From positions 12,588,501-12,652,500 of the forward strand of contig OZ020517.1 of the NCBI GenBank assembly GCA_963971425.1: a stretch of 64,000 nucleotides of DNA, given 5' to 3'. Each line of letters starts with the position of its first letter. Position 1 is the first letter of the stretch. The notes under the pieces were generated by a model. That model made no database searches. It was not told the origin of the DNA and saw only the letters and a program-made list of their open reading frames with translations. Shown here piece by piece: positions 35,101-45,787 of this stretch. This DNA is from Bryoerythrophyllum caledonicum (taxonomy: Eukaryota; Streptophyta; Bryopsida; Pottiales; Pottiaceae). The position numbers and the translations under genes were made by a program.

Positions 35101-37951
35101 GAGCAGCTCCCTCCCGCGTCGCCATGGACGCACGCTGAGGATGCCGTGCTGTGTGCAGTGGTCCACGAGTACGGAGGGAACTGGCAGCTGGCGAGCGATG
35201 CACTGGCAGGGGGACCCGATGGTGGTGTTTACAGAGGGCGACACCGTCATCCGATTCACTGCAGAGAGCGATTCCGGCAGCTGCTGGCTCAGAATGCGGC
35301 TGCAGCGAGCGGGGACCCAACGAGTGAGAAGAGTGCCCAGAACGCGGCCACGAATGCGCAACTGAGAGTGACAGAGGTAGGCATGGGTGGAATGGAGATG
35401 GCGTTGACGGTGCAGCATGTGGGATGGAGGTTGGAATTATGGTGGTGGATGGGGAGGGTTAGGGTAGCTGATGGTTGTTGCGTGGGTGTTTCAGGAACAC
35501 ACGAAGCGGCTACTGGATGCAGTGCTGCAGCTGCCAGATCAAGAGCTTCTGCTGCAGCGCCATTTTGTGGCCGTGTCAGCTGCTGTAGAAAATTTTGGGA
35601 AGGTGGGACCGCAGGATGGGTCGGAGAGGACGGGCGAAGCTGGTGCTGCGAACTCACCAAGCGGGCGGACGTTCATCTCGCTGAAAGCTCTGTCGGAGCC
35701 GGATGCGGCGGCGAGCAAGATCGGTGCCAGGAAATTGTCAGTGTCGGCTGCGCTGGTGGAGGCGGAAAAAGAGGATAAACGTGTTGGTAATGAAGCCTCG
35801 GTGATCCCGCATGCGAAGAGGCCGGTTCCAAAGGATCCGGTCGTGAACAAGGACTTCAATGTGGCGCAGTTTCTGGTGGGGTCTCCCGTGCAAGGCGAGT
35901 CCGGCGAAAAGGTTTCGCAGGCACAGAGCGTGGGTGCGACACTGACTCTGGAGGATCTGCTGGGGTTTTCTCCACCAGAGCGATCACCCTGTGTGAGTGC
36001 GAAGGCCGTGCGGCATCTGGCGGACATGTTGGTGGAGAATCGGTTCAGGTCGAATATCCTTCCCCTTTTGCATGTGAAGGGCGTTGTCGTAGTTAGGTAG
36101 TGGGCGAAGGGATGTGGTCGTGGAGTGGACGTTGGCATTCGTAGAAAAAGAACATGTTTTCATGGTATAAACTGGTTCCACGACTTGTAGGAGGTTCGGA
36201 GCGTGCTTGGTGCATCTTGTGCCGATAATCGCATTTTGTGCCGATAATGCCATTTTGTGCCATTATGTACTGTTTGGAATTCATGGTGATGCTCGGGTAC
36301 ACACTCTAACGGGTGGTATGGTGCCGAGAATTGCAGGTTTGCCACAAAGATTGGGTGGGACGGAGCCACCCGTGACTGGGCTTCGGCCGGGGGCTCTGGC
36401 ACAGGCGTGCTGGGGCTCCACATTCCTTCGAAGGGGAAAGGGGTTCCGAAGAAGAGGCCTGCCCCGGACCCAAGTAAACCCCCAAAAGCAAAAGCGGCTA
36501 AGACGTCTAAGTTGGAGGCGAAGAAGGGTTCTGCAGATGCGACGCGCGAGGCAGCTCTGGTATCGGCAGTGGCAGGAGAAGATTCGAGTGTGCCTGGAGG
36601 CCGAGGCGGAGCTGAGTCAAACGGGAAGGAGATCGTGGCGGCTAAAAAGTCCGGCATCAAGAAGCTGAAGATCAAGGCTCCGCATCCTGCTGTGTCGATG
36701 TCACCGTCCGGTTCCGGGGGGTTGGACCTGAACGTCCAGCAGCCCGACCTTCCGGTTTCGGATGGTAGGGGTTGGAAGAGTGGGAAGAAGGGCAGCCCCG
36801 GAGGTGGAACAGTGGGAGCTCCTAAGTTTGGGCAGAGGACGGAGAAGGAGAAGTCGAATAAGAAGTCGACCTCGCAATCCGGTCAGGCCAGGGATTCGGA
36901 GGCCGGGTCTGGACCTCGAGTGGGGTCGGGCAACTCAGGGGGTGCTTCGGTGGCAGGCCGAGACTTGAACGGCGGAAGCAGCCGTGGCGATCCTTTGGTA
37001 GCGAGGGGAATAGATCTGAACGGGTCCAGCGACGACGACGTGACGATCGTGGGGGTGTTAACTGGCACCCGATTCGGTCGATCGGAGTCCCCTGCAGCTC
37101 GGAGGCCGAAGGTGTCTCGGCATGCGCTCGAGAAATCGGAGGCGGCAGAGGCAAACCTGGCGCAGTACCGAGGGGTCGAGGAGGAGCTGGGGTTCCCAGC
37201 GTCGAAGGCGGGTTTCGGAGTCCTTCACGTTGAGGATTCGGGCTTAGCCTCGCACTTGATGAGCAGGCTGTCAGGGTCTTCAGGTCCGGACCTGCTGGCG
37301 CTGGGTGTGACCGAGGGGCTGTCGCAAGCGCACTGGCCTCCCGAAGCAGGGTCATGGCCTCCCGTTCCGTCCCTGAACGATCGGGACTTCGGAGCAGAGG
37401 TCCCGTCGCTGTCGTTTGCGGTGGCCAAACAGAAGGTTTCGGGGGCGGGGTCACCATTGAGGAACTCTCCCCCGAGTCAGGAAGCAGGGCGAAGGGGTTC
37501 CTCCCCTAGGTTGGCACGGTTGCAAACGTCAGAGCGGTCATCGAGAGACCACTTGCAGGAGGACGCGCCGGTGAGACCACCGAGGAGCGCTCCCAGCATC
37601 CAGAGGCAGGGAGTGAGTCAAAGCAGCGTTGCAAGCGGGAGCAATGTTACGAGAGTTATGCTCCCGTCGAGCCCAGCGCCCGGTGCGTTGACCTCACAGC
37701 AACCCCATCCCCGAGCCTATCAATCCCCAGGCCGTGGGGCGTCGGTGGCGGGCAGAAGACCCCCTCCTCTGGGCCAGCAGATTCGCCAGCCTGGAGCATT
37801 TCCAGGAGTGGCATCGCAGCCATCGTCGGGCGCACAGTCGCCAGTGGACACGGGGCTGGCGCTGGCGCTGGGATCGGGCGCGCAGCAGAAACGCGCGAGT
37901 CCAAGAGCAGCACGGGATGATGTGCAGCCGCACCCGTCGACCGGTCGTTAG
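23147..37951 (+). CDS. PIE1: PIE1, Snf2-family ATPase of the SWR1 complex (H2A.Z exchange)
   Basis: Predicted catalytic subunit that replaces H2A with H2A.Z in nucleosomes. Coding exons: 23147-24265, 24760-24867, 25071-25178, 25321-25401, 25625-25713, 26020-26254, 26412-26547, 26903-27342, 27449-27496, 27900-27971, 28197-28259, 28582-28842, 29045-30343, 30453-32576, 33125-33227, 33593-33657, 33940-33995, 34283-34589, 34858-35376, 35495-36048, 36337-37951. The join is 9,402 nt (3,133 aa); Arabidopsis PIE1 is about 2,050. Order: basic Ala/Gly-rich N-terminus (1-373), HSA domain (about 375-470; HWDFVLEEMAWLAK), QTERYSTMLAENL, acidic blocks, Snf2 lobe 1 (DEMGLGKT near 1176, LDEAH near 1278, LTGTPLQND), a long insert, lobe 2 (FTQMTKMLDVLE near 1716, DRCHRIGQ near 1801), SANT domain (WTHAEDAV near 2328), and a Ser/Gly/Pro-rich tail with LDLNV near 2725. 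The insert between lobes is typical of the SWR1/INO80 class. The start is the first ATG after an in-frame stop. The exon 18 donor could also be 30 nt later. Confidence 0.93.
36205..36265 (+). repeat. Short tandem repeat in the last PIE1 intron
   Basis: The phrase TTTTGTGCCGATAATG and close variants occur about three times in a row in the intron between exons 20 and 21. No function is apparent. Confidence 0.7.
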
Positions 37952-38439
37952 GGTGCAGAGCGGGGTGTTGTATTTTTGCCGGGAGCTGAGTTGCGATGGC
38001 TCGTGCAGTGAGCGTGGGTGGTTGGAGGTCTATGACGATAAATTTTCCGGGAGTAGCAAAATTTTGGGCTGGAATGCTCGTGTAGGAATACATGAAGGTA
38101 CCGAAAAGTTCTCGTTTAAATTCTTTCTTCTTTATATTTTTTTTCCTTTAAAAGTGAATTTTATTTTTGATTCATCTGGTTTGGTGCGGCGTTGCGTCCC
38201 TGGAGCGTGGGTTGTAGCAGAGGTTGGGGTTGGATATGCCAGTGCAATGGAGAAGTGTTGTGCGGGTGGTTGGTGAATGTTGCGTTTTGGGGTTCGTTTT
38301 TCATTTTGCAAAGTGCTGTAGCATTCGCCTTGGCTGCGTCTTGACATTGAACTTTGTTCGAGTGATACTGTAAAAGAGTTTGTGCAGTATCATCTGCCCC
38401 ATGACGAATATTATCTTAGTTGGTATTGGGGATTTGATG
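37952..38439. other. PIE1 3' flank
   Basis: Presumed 3' untranslated region and downstream DNA. A T-rich stretch sits at about 38,125-38,170. No further gene is supported. Confidence 0.5.
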
Positions 38440-39130
38440 GGGGTAATATCCAAAATGAGACTCTGGAGGTGTTAGAACTCAATTTGCATGAAAGCCATGA
38501 GGAATTTGATTGTGAAATTTGAAGTTCAGCTTTGCACACATTCCGTGAACACTCTACAAAAATCAGAACATGATTTGGAGTTATAGAACTCATGGAAAAG
38601 CAAGGAGTACAACACAAATTTTGATTCAAATTTTTCTTTAAGAGATTCTTCATTGTTTTGTGATTGTTGATGATTCTCTCTCATTGCATACAAAACTTCC
38701 GTTTTAAGTCGTATAAGTTTGGAACATTTTTTTATACAATTAAGTAGACAAAAGTAAAACAAATTATCAATAATCATGTATAAATGTTTTCTTCACATAT
38801 GATATGTCAATGCGAAGCTATCAACCTAGTGCACATGTGAACCTCTTTTAATCAAAGTACAATTTTTTTGACAAGAATCTATTGATGGATAAAGTAGTAT
38901 ACCCTTCGAAGTCCACAATTTTCATTACCAATACACGGTAACTTTGAACACTATAATCTATTCCATCAACCGTTGGATGTTGTGTAAATTTTCTCCAAAG
39001 TTCAAATCATGGTTTGAGTTCAATTTTGTAAGTTTGGATACTAAAATTAGGAGTTTTATTTCCGTCGAAGTTAGTTTAAGGAAAAAAATCAACACATATC
39101 ATGGTTTTATAGAAACATGACCTGGGCGCT
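38440..39130 (+). repeat. Non-coding dispersed repeat, copy B
   Basis: Same family as copies at 17,580 and 39,230. It ends in the phrase CTGGGCGCTAAAAGG (about 39,122), which matches the end of copy C (CTGGGCGCCAAAGGG, about 39,911). Copies B and C are in direct orientation about 100 bp apart, so they may come from tandem insertion or from LTR-like flanks of a very small element. Confidence 0.75.
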
Positions 39131-39229
39131 AAAAGGCGCTAAGAGGTACTTATGGGGAGTTGATGAAGAGAGCTCCTAGGGTTGTGATCCGAAGGAGAGG
39201 TGAAGGCAATTTAACCTTCAATCCTTTGG

Positions 39230-39925
39230 AGCCCATGAGACCCAAATGTGGATTGTGGAGGTGCTAAATCTCAATCTGCATGACATCTATGAGGAATTAG
39301 GTGTTGAATTTCGAAGTTCAGATTTGTGCACACATTACATGAACACTTTGCAAAAATCAGATCATGAATTGGAGTTGTATTTCATACACATGCAAAATGA
39401 TCTGGTCTTAAATTTTGATTGAAATTTGTCTTTAAGAGATTCTTCCTTGTTTTGTGATTGTTGATATCTTTCATTGCATACAAAACTTCTGTTTTAATCT
39501 GTATAATTTTGGAATATTTCCGTATACAATCAAGTAGACAAAAGTAAAAAATTCATTAACAACCATGTATAAATATTTTCTTCACATATGATATATCATT
39601 GCCAAGCTATCAACCTAGTGCACATGTGAACCTCTTTTATTCAAAGTACAAAAATTTGTGCAGGAATCTATTGATGGATAAAGTAGTACACCCTCCAAAT
39701 TTCACAATTTTCACTCCCATTATATAGTAACTTCACACACTATAATTTATTCCATCAATCGTTTGGATATTGTGCAAATTTTCCCAAAGTTTAGGTCATG
39801 GTTTGAGTTCAATTTTGTATGGTTAGATACTAGAATTAGGCATTATATTCTCATGAAAGTGAGTTCAAAGAAAAAATCAAACACATTTCTTGATTTTGCA
39901 TGAACATGAACTGGGCGCCAAAGGG
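39230..39925 (+). repeat. Non-coding dispersed repeat, copy C
   Basis: Same family as copies A and B. It shares with copy A a segment around 39,375-39,420 (TTTCATACACATGCAAAATG) that copy B lacks, so C is nearer to A there. No coding sequence. Confidence 0.75.
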
Positions 39926-41153
39926 TTAAGATGTAAAGATTTGTCGGGGACCACATACACGGATACATATTTTACACTTAGAATACAAAAAATGAATTAA
40001 TATCTAGCAAGACATGCATCTTTGAATTGAAGATTCTTCAACTAACAACTTTCATTTGGAGGTCATTTCAATATCTGAAGCTTATCATGTTCAAATACAA
40101 CACCATTTTGCAACTTCCCTAACATGTAGTAGAAATCCCACTATTGCTCTGCTTGCTCGCCATTAGCATCATTCCTGGGTTCGTTGGCGTCAAATACCAT
40201 GCGCTCAATACGCAGGGCTTCTCTTTGGTCAAGTTCAAGCTAAGTCGAGGTACGGGACGGGCATCCTCACCTGATGCAAGTTACCAGGCTCCTGTAGAAC
40301 GCGTGCTCTGATCCAACGGAACAAAGGTAGGTGAGAAAATGATGTACCATTTGGTCCCCGCGACCACCTCCGAAATGGCTTTCTCGAGGGGTTGAGCATG
40401 CATTCTTTGCTGTAGATGTTGTGATGGCTGTCATGGTGTGGGGGAGTTGTGTTTGTGAGGTGTAAGGCGATTGTTGAGCGCTAGTTGTGATGGTTGTTGA
40501 GTGCTTGCTTGGCTTGAGTGCCTATGTGCATGAACGGTGCCGATTTCCTACAGCAAAGGGTGAAGGGTGGATGTCTTCGAGATCCCCTCGCCCACGCTGA
40601 CTATTTACGCTCTAATTCAGCATTCAGAAAGTTTGAGCACCCGCACACGTTGCTTTATGGAGTTGTCTGTACCGAAATGAACACGTATTATTAGGAGTTG
40701 GAGAGGCCACCGACTCACAACACCGGGGTAGCGGGGGATCACTTGTCTCCACGAAGTCTAGTTCTAAGTTTTACACAGAGATCGGTATCCCAGTGAAATA
40801 CCCAGGTGCACTTCTTCATATATCAATCACATACTCTGCGGTTGCATGTGTTCCCGTTGCATATGGTTCCGCAGATAAAATGCCGCTCGGATTATTTGAA
40901 GTGCACATCCGCCGGGTAACCGTAAGAGGGAGTGTAGAGGCCGCGCGCGCTAGTTCATACACTACATTCGATTTTTCTTTATATAGTATCCCTGTGCTAC
41001 ATGTGCTTTGTAAACTTCACTGAAGCGCTAGCCCACATGTGGTAGTGCACCCTGTAACTAACTTGGTTCGCTTCTCTTTTTTGTCCAGGAAACGTCGATT
41101 GGCCACCAACCTTAGATTGGCAATAGACCAGGCCAATCGACCAGGCCAATCAC
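39926..41153. other. Intergenic DNA between repeats and the Copia element
   Basis: Mixed composition. From about 40,140 the sequence is more GC-balanced than the flanks, but I recognise no protein or RNA. Just outside the Copia LTR the phrase GACCAGGCCAATC occurs twice in tandem (about 41,127-41,152). Confidence 0.45.
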
Positions 41154-41293
41154 AGATAGATTGTGCAATAGAGAAGATATTGTAAGTAGGAAGGCGAAGT
41201 TCTTAAGTACACAATGAAAGATCTAGATCTAATTCTAACACAATGAATGTGTTTACTGTACGATGATAGCCCAAGGATTTTGTATTACCAACA
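41154..41293 (-). repeat. Copia 3' LTR
   Basis: A 140-bp direct repeat of 47,979-48,118. On the element strand it opens TGTTGGTAATAC just after a purine-rich stretch (CAGGGAGGG). Confidence 0.92.
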
Positions 41294-44200
41294 CCCTCCC
41301 TGAATCTGGGGAAGGGTATTTGTATAGTTTGTCGTAAAATGACAGTTTTTAAGGATCAATAATGTTTGTATGGCTGAAATTTAGAAGTTGCTTGCATGAC
41401 GTGAATTTAAGACGGCCTAGAGCTTTTGTAAGCATGTCGGCCGGTTGGCGATCGGTAGGGGTGTAAAAAATGGTGACGAAGCCTCTTTCAACCATGTCCC
41501 GAACAAAGTTGAGATGGATCTCAAAGTGTTTGGTTTTGAAATGAAATTGTGGATTTTCGGAAATCTTAATTGCGCTTTGGTTATCACACATGAGCTAAAT
41601 GGGTATTTTTTTCTATCAAGTCCCAACTCTTGAAATAAAGTTTGAATCCATCTTGCCTCTTTTGTAGCCTCGACAAGAGAACGAAACTCGGATTCAATAG
41701 ATGACAATGCAATGCATGTTTGCTTCTTCGTGTTCCAAGTAATTGTGGTATTGTTGATCGTGAAAATATAGGCTCCTGTGGACTTACGTTGGTCTAAATC
41801 TCCCCCTCAATCATCGTCATTGTATCCAAGGAGGGAAAAAGTTTCGGATCGGGAATAGAAAAGGCCCTAAGATGTGGTCCCCCGTACATATCTTAGAATT
41901 TGTTTCGCTGCCTGAAGATGTGTCGTTTGTGGAGCAGAATTGTATCTTGATAACAGGTTGACAGCAATAGTGAGATCATGACGTGTAGTGGTAAGGAAGG
42001 ACAATTTACCGATAAGGGATCTGTAGCTAGTGGGATCAACATTGGAAGTTTCGGTTTGAGCAGAAGTTGTAAGTCCAACAGGTAAAGGCGTCTGGGTCGG
42101 ATTGCAGTCTTGCATTCCATATTCGATAAGTATGGATTTTGCGTATTCGGTTTGATGGATGTTGATTCCTTGTGGAGATAATGTGTACTCAATACCGAGA
42201 AACTTGGAAACGAGACGGAGATAGGTCATCTTCCATCGGGAATGGAACCTTTCTCAAAGCCATGATATTTTGATCGTGAAATTGCCAGTAATAAAGACAT
42301 CATCAACATATAGAATGAGGAGGATATATAGGTGCCCACGGCGTAGAAAATATAGGTTGTTGTGAGCATGAGTCGGTTGAAGGCCGTGTTTGAGAAGCCA
42401 CCGATTAATCTTGCGATTCCAGTTCCTTGCGGATTGTTTGAGGCCATATAACGATCGGTGTAGTTCACATACCAAGTGCTCTTGTCCTTTAACAATGTGC
42501 CCATGTGATTGACGCATATATACTTTCTCTTCTAAGTGACTCTTGAAGTAGGCGCTTTTGACATCCATGTGATGGATATCCCAACCCGTAGTTCCTGTGA
42601 GAGCGGTGACTATCTTGATGGTGTTGTATTTGGCTACTGATACAAAGGTTTCATGATAGTCTATACCTTCTAATTGTTGAAAACCTCTGGCAACTAGACG
42701 TGCTTTATATCTTTCAGGGATGTTGTCCTAGGCATGTTTCAACTTGAACACCCATTTGGATGAGATGGCATGATGCCCAGGAGGTAATTTTGTGAGTGTG
42801 CATGTCTTCATATCCTGCAAGCTGTCAATTTCCTTGTGCATTGCCTGGACCCAATTGGGGTCGTCTAATGCTACTTTATAGGTGGGATTTGAATTCTCCG
42901 TATTGCCAAGGAAACCTTCGGGTCTCACTGAAGGTCATTTTATACGATTGAAGCGACGGAGGGGTACTGGTGGTGGGTGACTTGGTGATGGATCCTCGGT
43001 CGATGAGTGCCACGGTGTGTTGGGATGAGGTGCGGACTCCGTTGTAGTCATGTGGGGTGAAGATGGAGGCGGCAAGGATAAATGTGTCACGTCTTGAGGT
43101 TGAGTACTATTAATGGAAGGAATGGTATCTTGTCTAAGGACCATCTGAGGAATCACAAGTCTGAAATGACCTTGTCTAGCTTCAGGTAGGGATGGAATGT
43201 CCGGGGGGGTGTGACATGAGTTTTTCTCATCGATCTTAATATCCCTGGAAATGATAATGCAATGTGTGTATGGACAATAACATCTACATTCTTTAGTGGA
43301 TTCATCTAAACCAAGAGGAATACAACTAGAGGCTTTGGGAGACATTTTGTACTTTTTTTCTTTTGGAATGTGGACAAAGACTTGTGTGCCGAATACATGA
43401 AGCTGGGATAAATCACGTTTCATACCAGAAAAAGCTTTGTCTGGTGTCGTGTTGGGTAAAACGCGAGTAGAGACTCAATTAATAATATAAGTGGCGGTCT
43501 TGATAGCCTCGGGCCATAAGTAAGATGGAATGTTGTGTTGAAAGCAAAGACATCAAGCCATCTCGACTATAGATCTGTTTTTGCGCTCCGAAACACCATT
43601 GCTTTGAGGAGTGTAATACTGTGAGCGTTCATGGTGAATGCCGGAATCAATGAGGAGTTGTTGGAAGGCTAAAGACATATATTCGGTGCCGTTGTCCGTA
43701 CGGAGTGTAGTAATCTTCTTTCCTGTCCGATTTTCTATGCGGTTTAAATTTTTTTTGAATTCGTCAATAACTTTGTCCTTGGTTTTGATAAGTGAATCGT
43801 CGATAAAAGTAACAAAATATCTTGCGCCATTTAATGATGGTTTCTTGATAGGACCACAAACATCACTATGAATAACTTAAAGGCTATCGGTAGTCTGTGA
43901 AGTACTTGGAGAAAAAGGAAAACGCGCTTGTTTGCCTTGTTGACATGTTTCACAAACTATGTCTACATAAGGTAACTTAGGTAAACCTTTCACAATGCTT
44001 TGATGAGACATGGTGTGTAATGTCTTGAAGTTAATATGACCTAGCCTTTGGTGCAAGAGAAGTACAGTGGGGTACCAATCAAAATGTCGTTTTTGAATTC
44101 GTAGTGAGAAAAATTTCAGTACTGCCAACTTTGAAAGCCTCCTGAGAGCTCAAAAATTGGTATTTTACCACGAAAGTCTTACCAAAGAATTATCTTTAAG

Positions 44201-44608
44201 TTAATTACATGTATGCCAAATTTCAAGGCCAAAAGATTAATAAAAAAAAGAAATCCACAATCTACCAACATGTGTAGTTGTGGGAAACAATGGGGGAAAC
44301 CATTTCATTGCTACCAACTTTGACACCCTCCCAACGGTTGAGAAATTTTCTATTTACGATGAAATTTTTGGCACAACATGATCTTTATGATAAAAACATT
44401 CATGCCAAATTTCAAGGTCAAAAAATTTATACAAAAAAAGCATTTACAATCTACCAATGTGTGTAGTTGTGAGATACCTTTTATTAAAGACATTGAAATT
44501 GTTGAAGTATGTCAAACAATCATGCTTCTAGATTGAAATTCTCCAAATGATGCAATCTCTAATCATAAATGATTCTCAAAAAAATCAAGGATAGCCAAAT
44601 TTAGTTGT

Positions 44609-44977
44609 GTGCACTTGTCACATCTCAAAGACTTGTTTCATTTTATGAGTAGAGTGCCACAGGAATTGCTCATGGAAGATGGCGCACCTGTCCATCGTAG
44701 CAAAGTATGTGAAGAATGGAGACAAACACACCTTTTGGAGAAGCTCGATTGGCCTGCAAATTCTCCCGATCTCAATCCAATTGAGAACCTTTGGAAGATT
44801 TTGAAAGATGCTGTGCAACATGGCCTAATATGTCCAAAAAATTTAGATGACTTGAAGGTAGTTATTGAAAGAGAGTGGAGGTTAATCAATGGTACAAAGC
44901 TCCTTCAACCATATCATTCTATGCCCTCTAGGTTACAAGCACTGATTGAGGCAAATGGAGGACATACACGTTGGTAG
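44609..44977 (+). pseudogene. Tc1/mariner transposase, C-terminal remnant (DD34E)
   Basis: The reading frame gives the C-terminal part of a Tc1/mariner DDE transposase: LLMEDGAPVHRS carries the second catalytic Asp and WPANSPDLNPIENLW carries the final Glu, with 34 residues between them (DD34E). The helix-turn-helix DNA-binding domain and the first catalytic Asp are absent; only about 140 bp separate this frame from the left inverted repeat, so the 5' part of the gene is deleted. There is no ATG at the start of the preserved frame. The element is therefore non-autonomous. Confidence 0.88.
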
Positions 44978-45152
44978 ATTGTAAATATTTTTTTGTATAA
45001 ATTTTTTGACCTTGAAATTTGGCATGAATGTTTTTATCATAAAGATCATGTTGTGCCAAAAATTCCATCGTAAATAGAAAATTTCTCAACCGTTGGGAGG
45101 GTGTCAAAGTTGGTAGCAATGAAATGGTTTCCCCCATTGTTTCCCACAACTA

Positions 45153-45787
45153 CACCAATAATGTTCATTAGTGTTCGCAACACTATTTACGAACGTAAAC
45201 GCTAAATGTCAATTACCCTACAATTGTAACTACATTATATGTCAATTTAAACACTAATTGCCAATTTCTCTAACTTTTGCCCTTGTTACATTTTAACATA
45301 TTGACATTTAGTGTTGGTTATGTAACAATTCATTGCAAGTCACCCAAATCTTGCCACATGCCAAATGATGATTTCGGGGGCAATTTTTGTCCAATTTGAG
45401 ATTTTTCTGTGCCTATCTGAACTGATTTGAAAAGACGCTTCCAATGGCACCTTACCCATCTTCAAATTCGTCTTAAATAAAAAGTTATAGCGAATATTTT
45501 TGGGCAGATTTCTAGAGTTTTGGTTGAAAGTTTGAGGAGGCATATCTTTATCAGTTTCGCACCAATTCTATCGAGTGAGGTGACTAGCTTATGTGTTTTT
45601 TCAAGGAGATTCCATCGGTATATGGTACATCTTCAAATTCGTTGTGATGCAAAAGTTATGAGCAATTTTGTTAGGCAGATTTTTTTGACATTGAACACTA
45701 AATGTAAACAAATTGACATTTAGTGAAGGTCAGGTCATAGGGGTAGTTACACTATTGGTGCCATAACACTAATGAACATTACTGGTG
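45153..45787. mobile_element. 635-bp TA-flanked MITE inside the Tc1/mariner arm
   Basis: The ends are inverted repeats CACCAATAATGTTCATTAGT and, at the right, the complement with one mismatch in the first 20 bases. TA lies on both sides (45,151-45,152 and 45,788-45,789). If the MITE is taken out with one TA, the flanks join into the phrase CACAACTACACATGTTGG, which matches the uninterrupted left arm of the host transposon near 44,270 on the opposite strand. That shows the exact insertion. The interior has no coding sequence. Confidence 0.9.

Noticed and set aside
40793-41023. 76-residue plus-strand open frame near the Copia element
   Set aside because: No family resemblance; isolated in repeat-flanking DNA.
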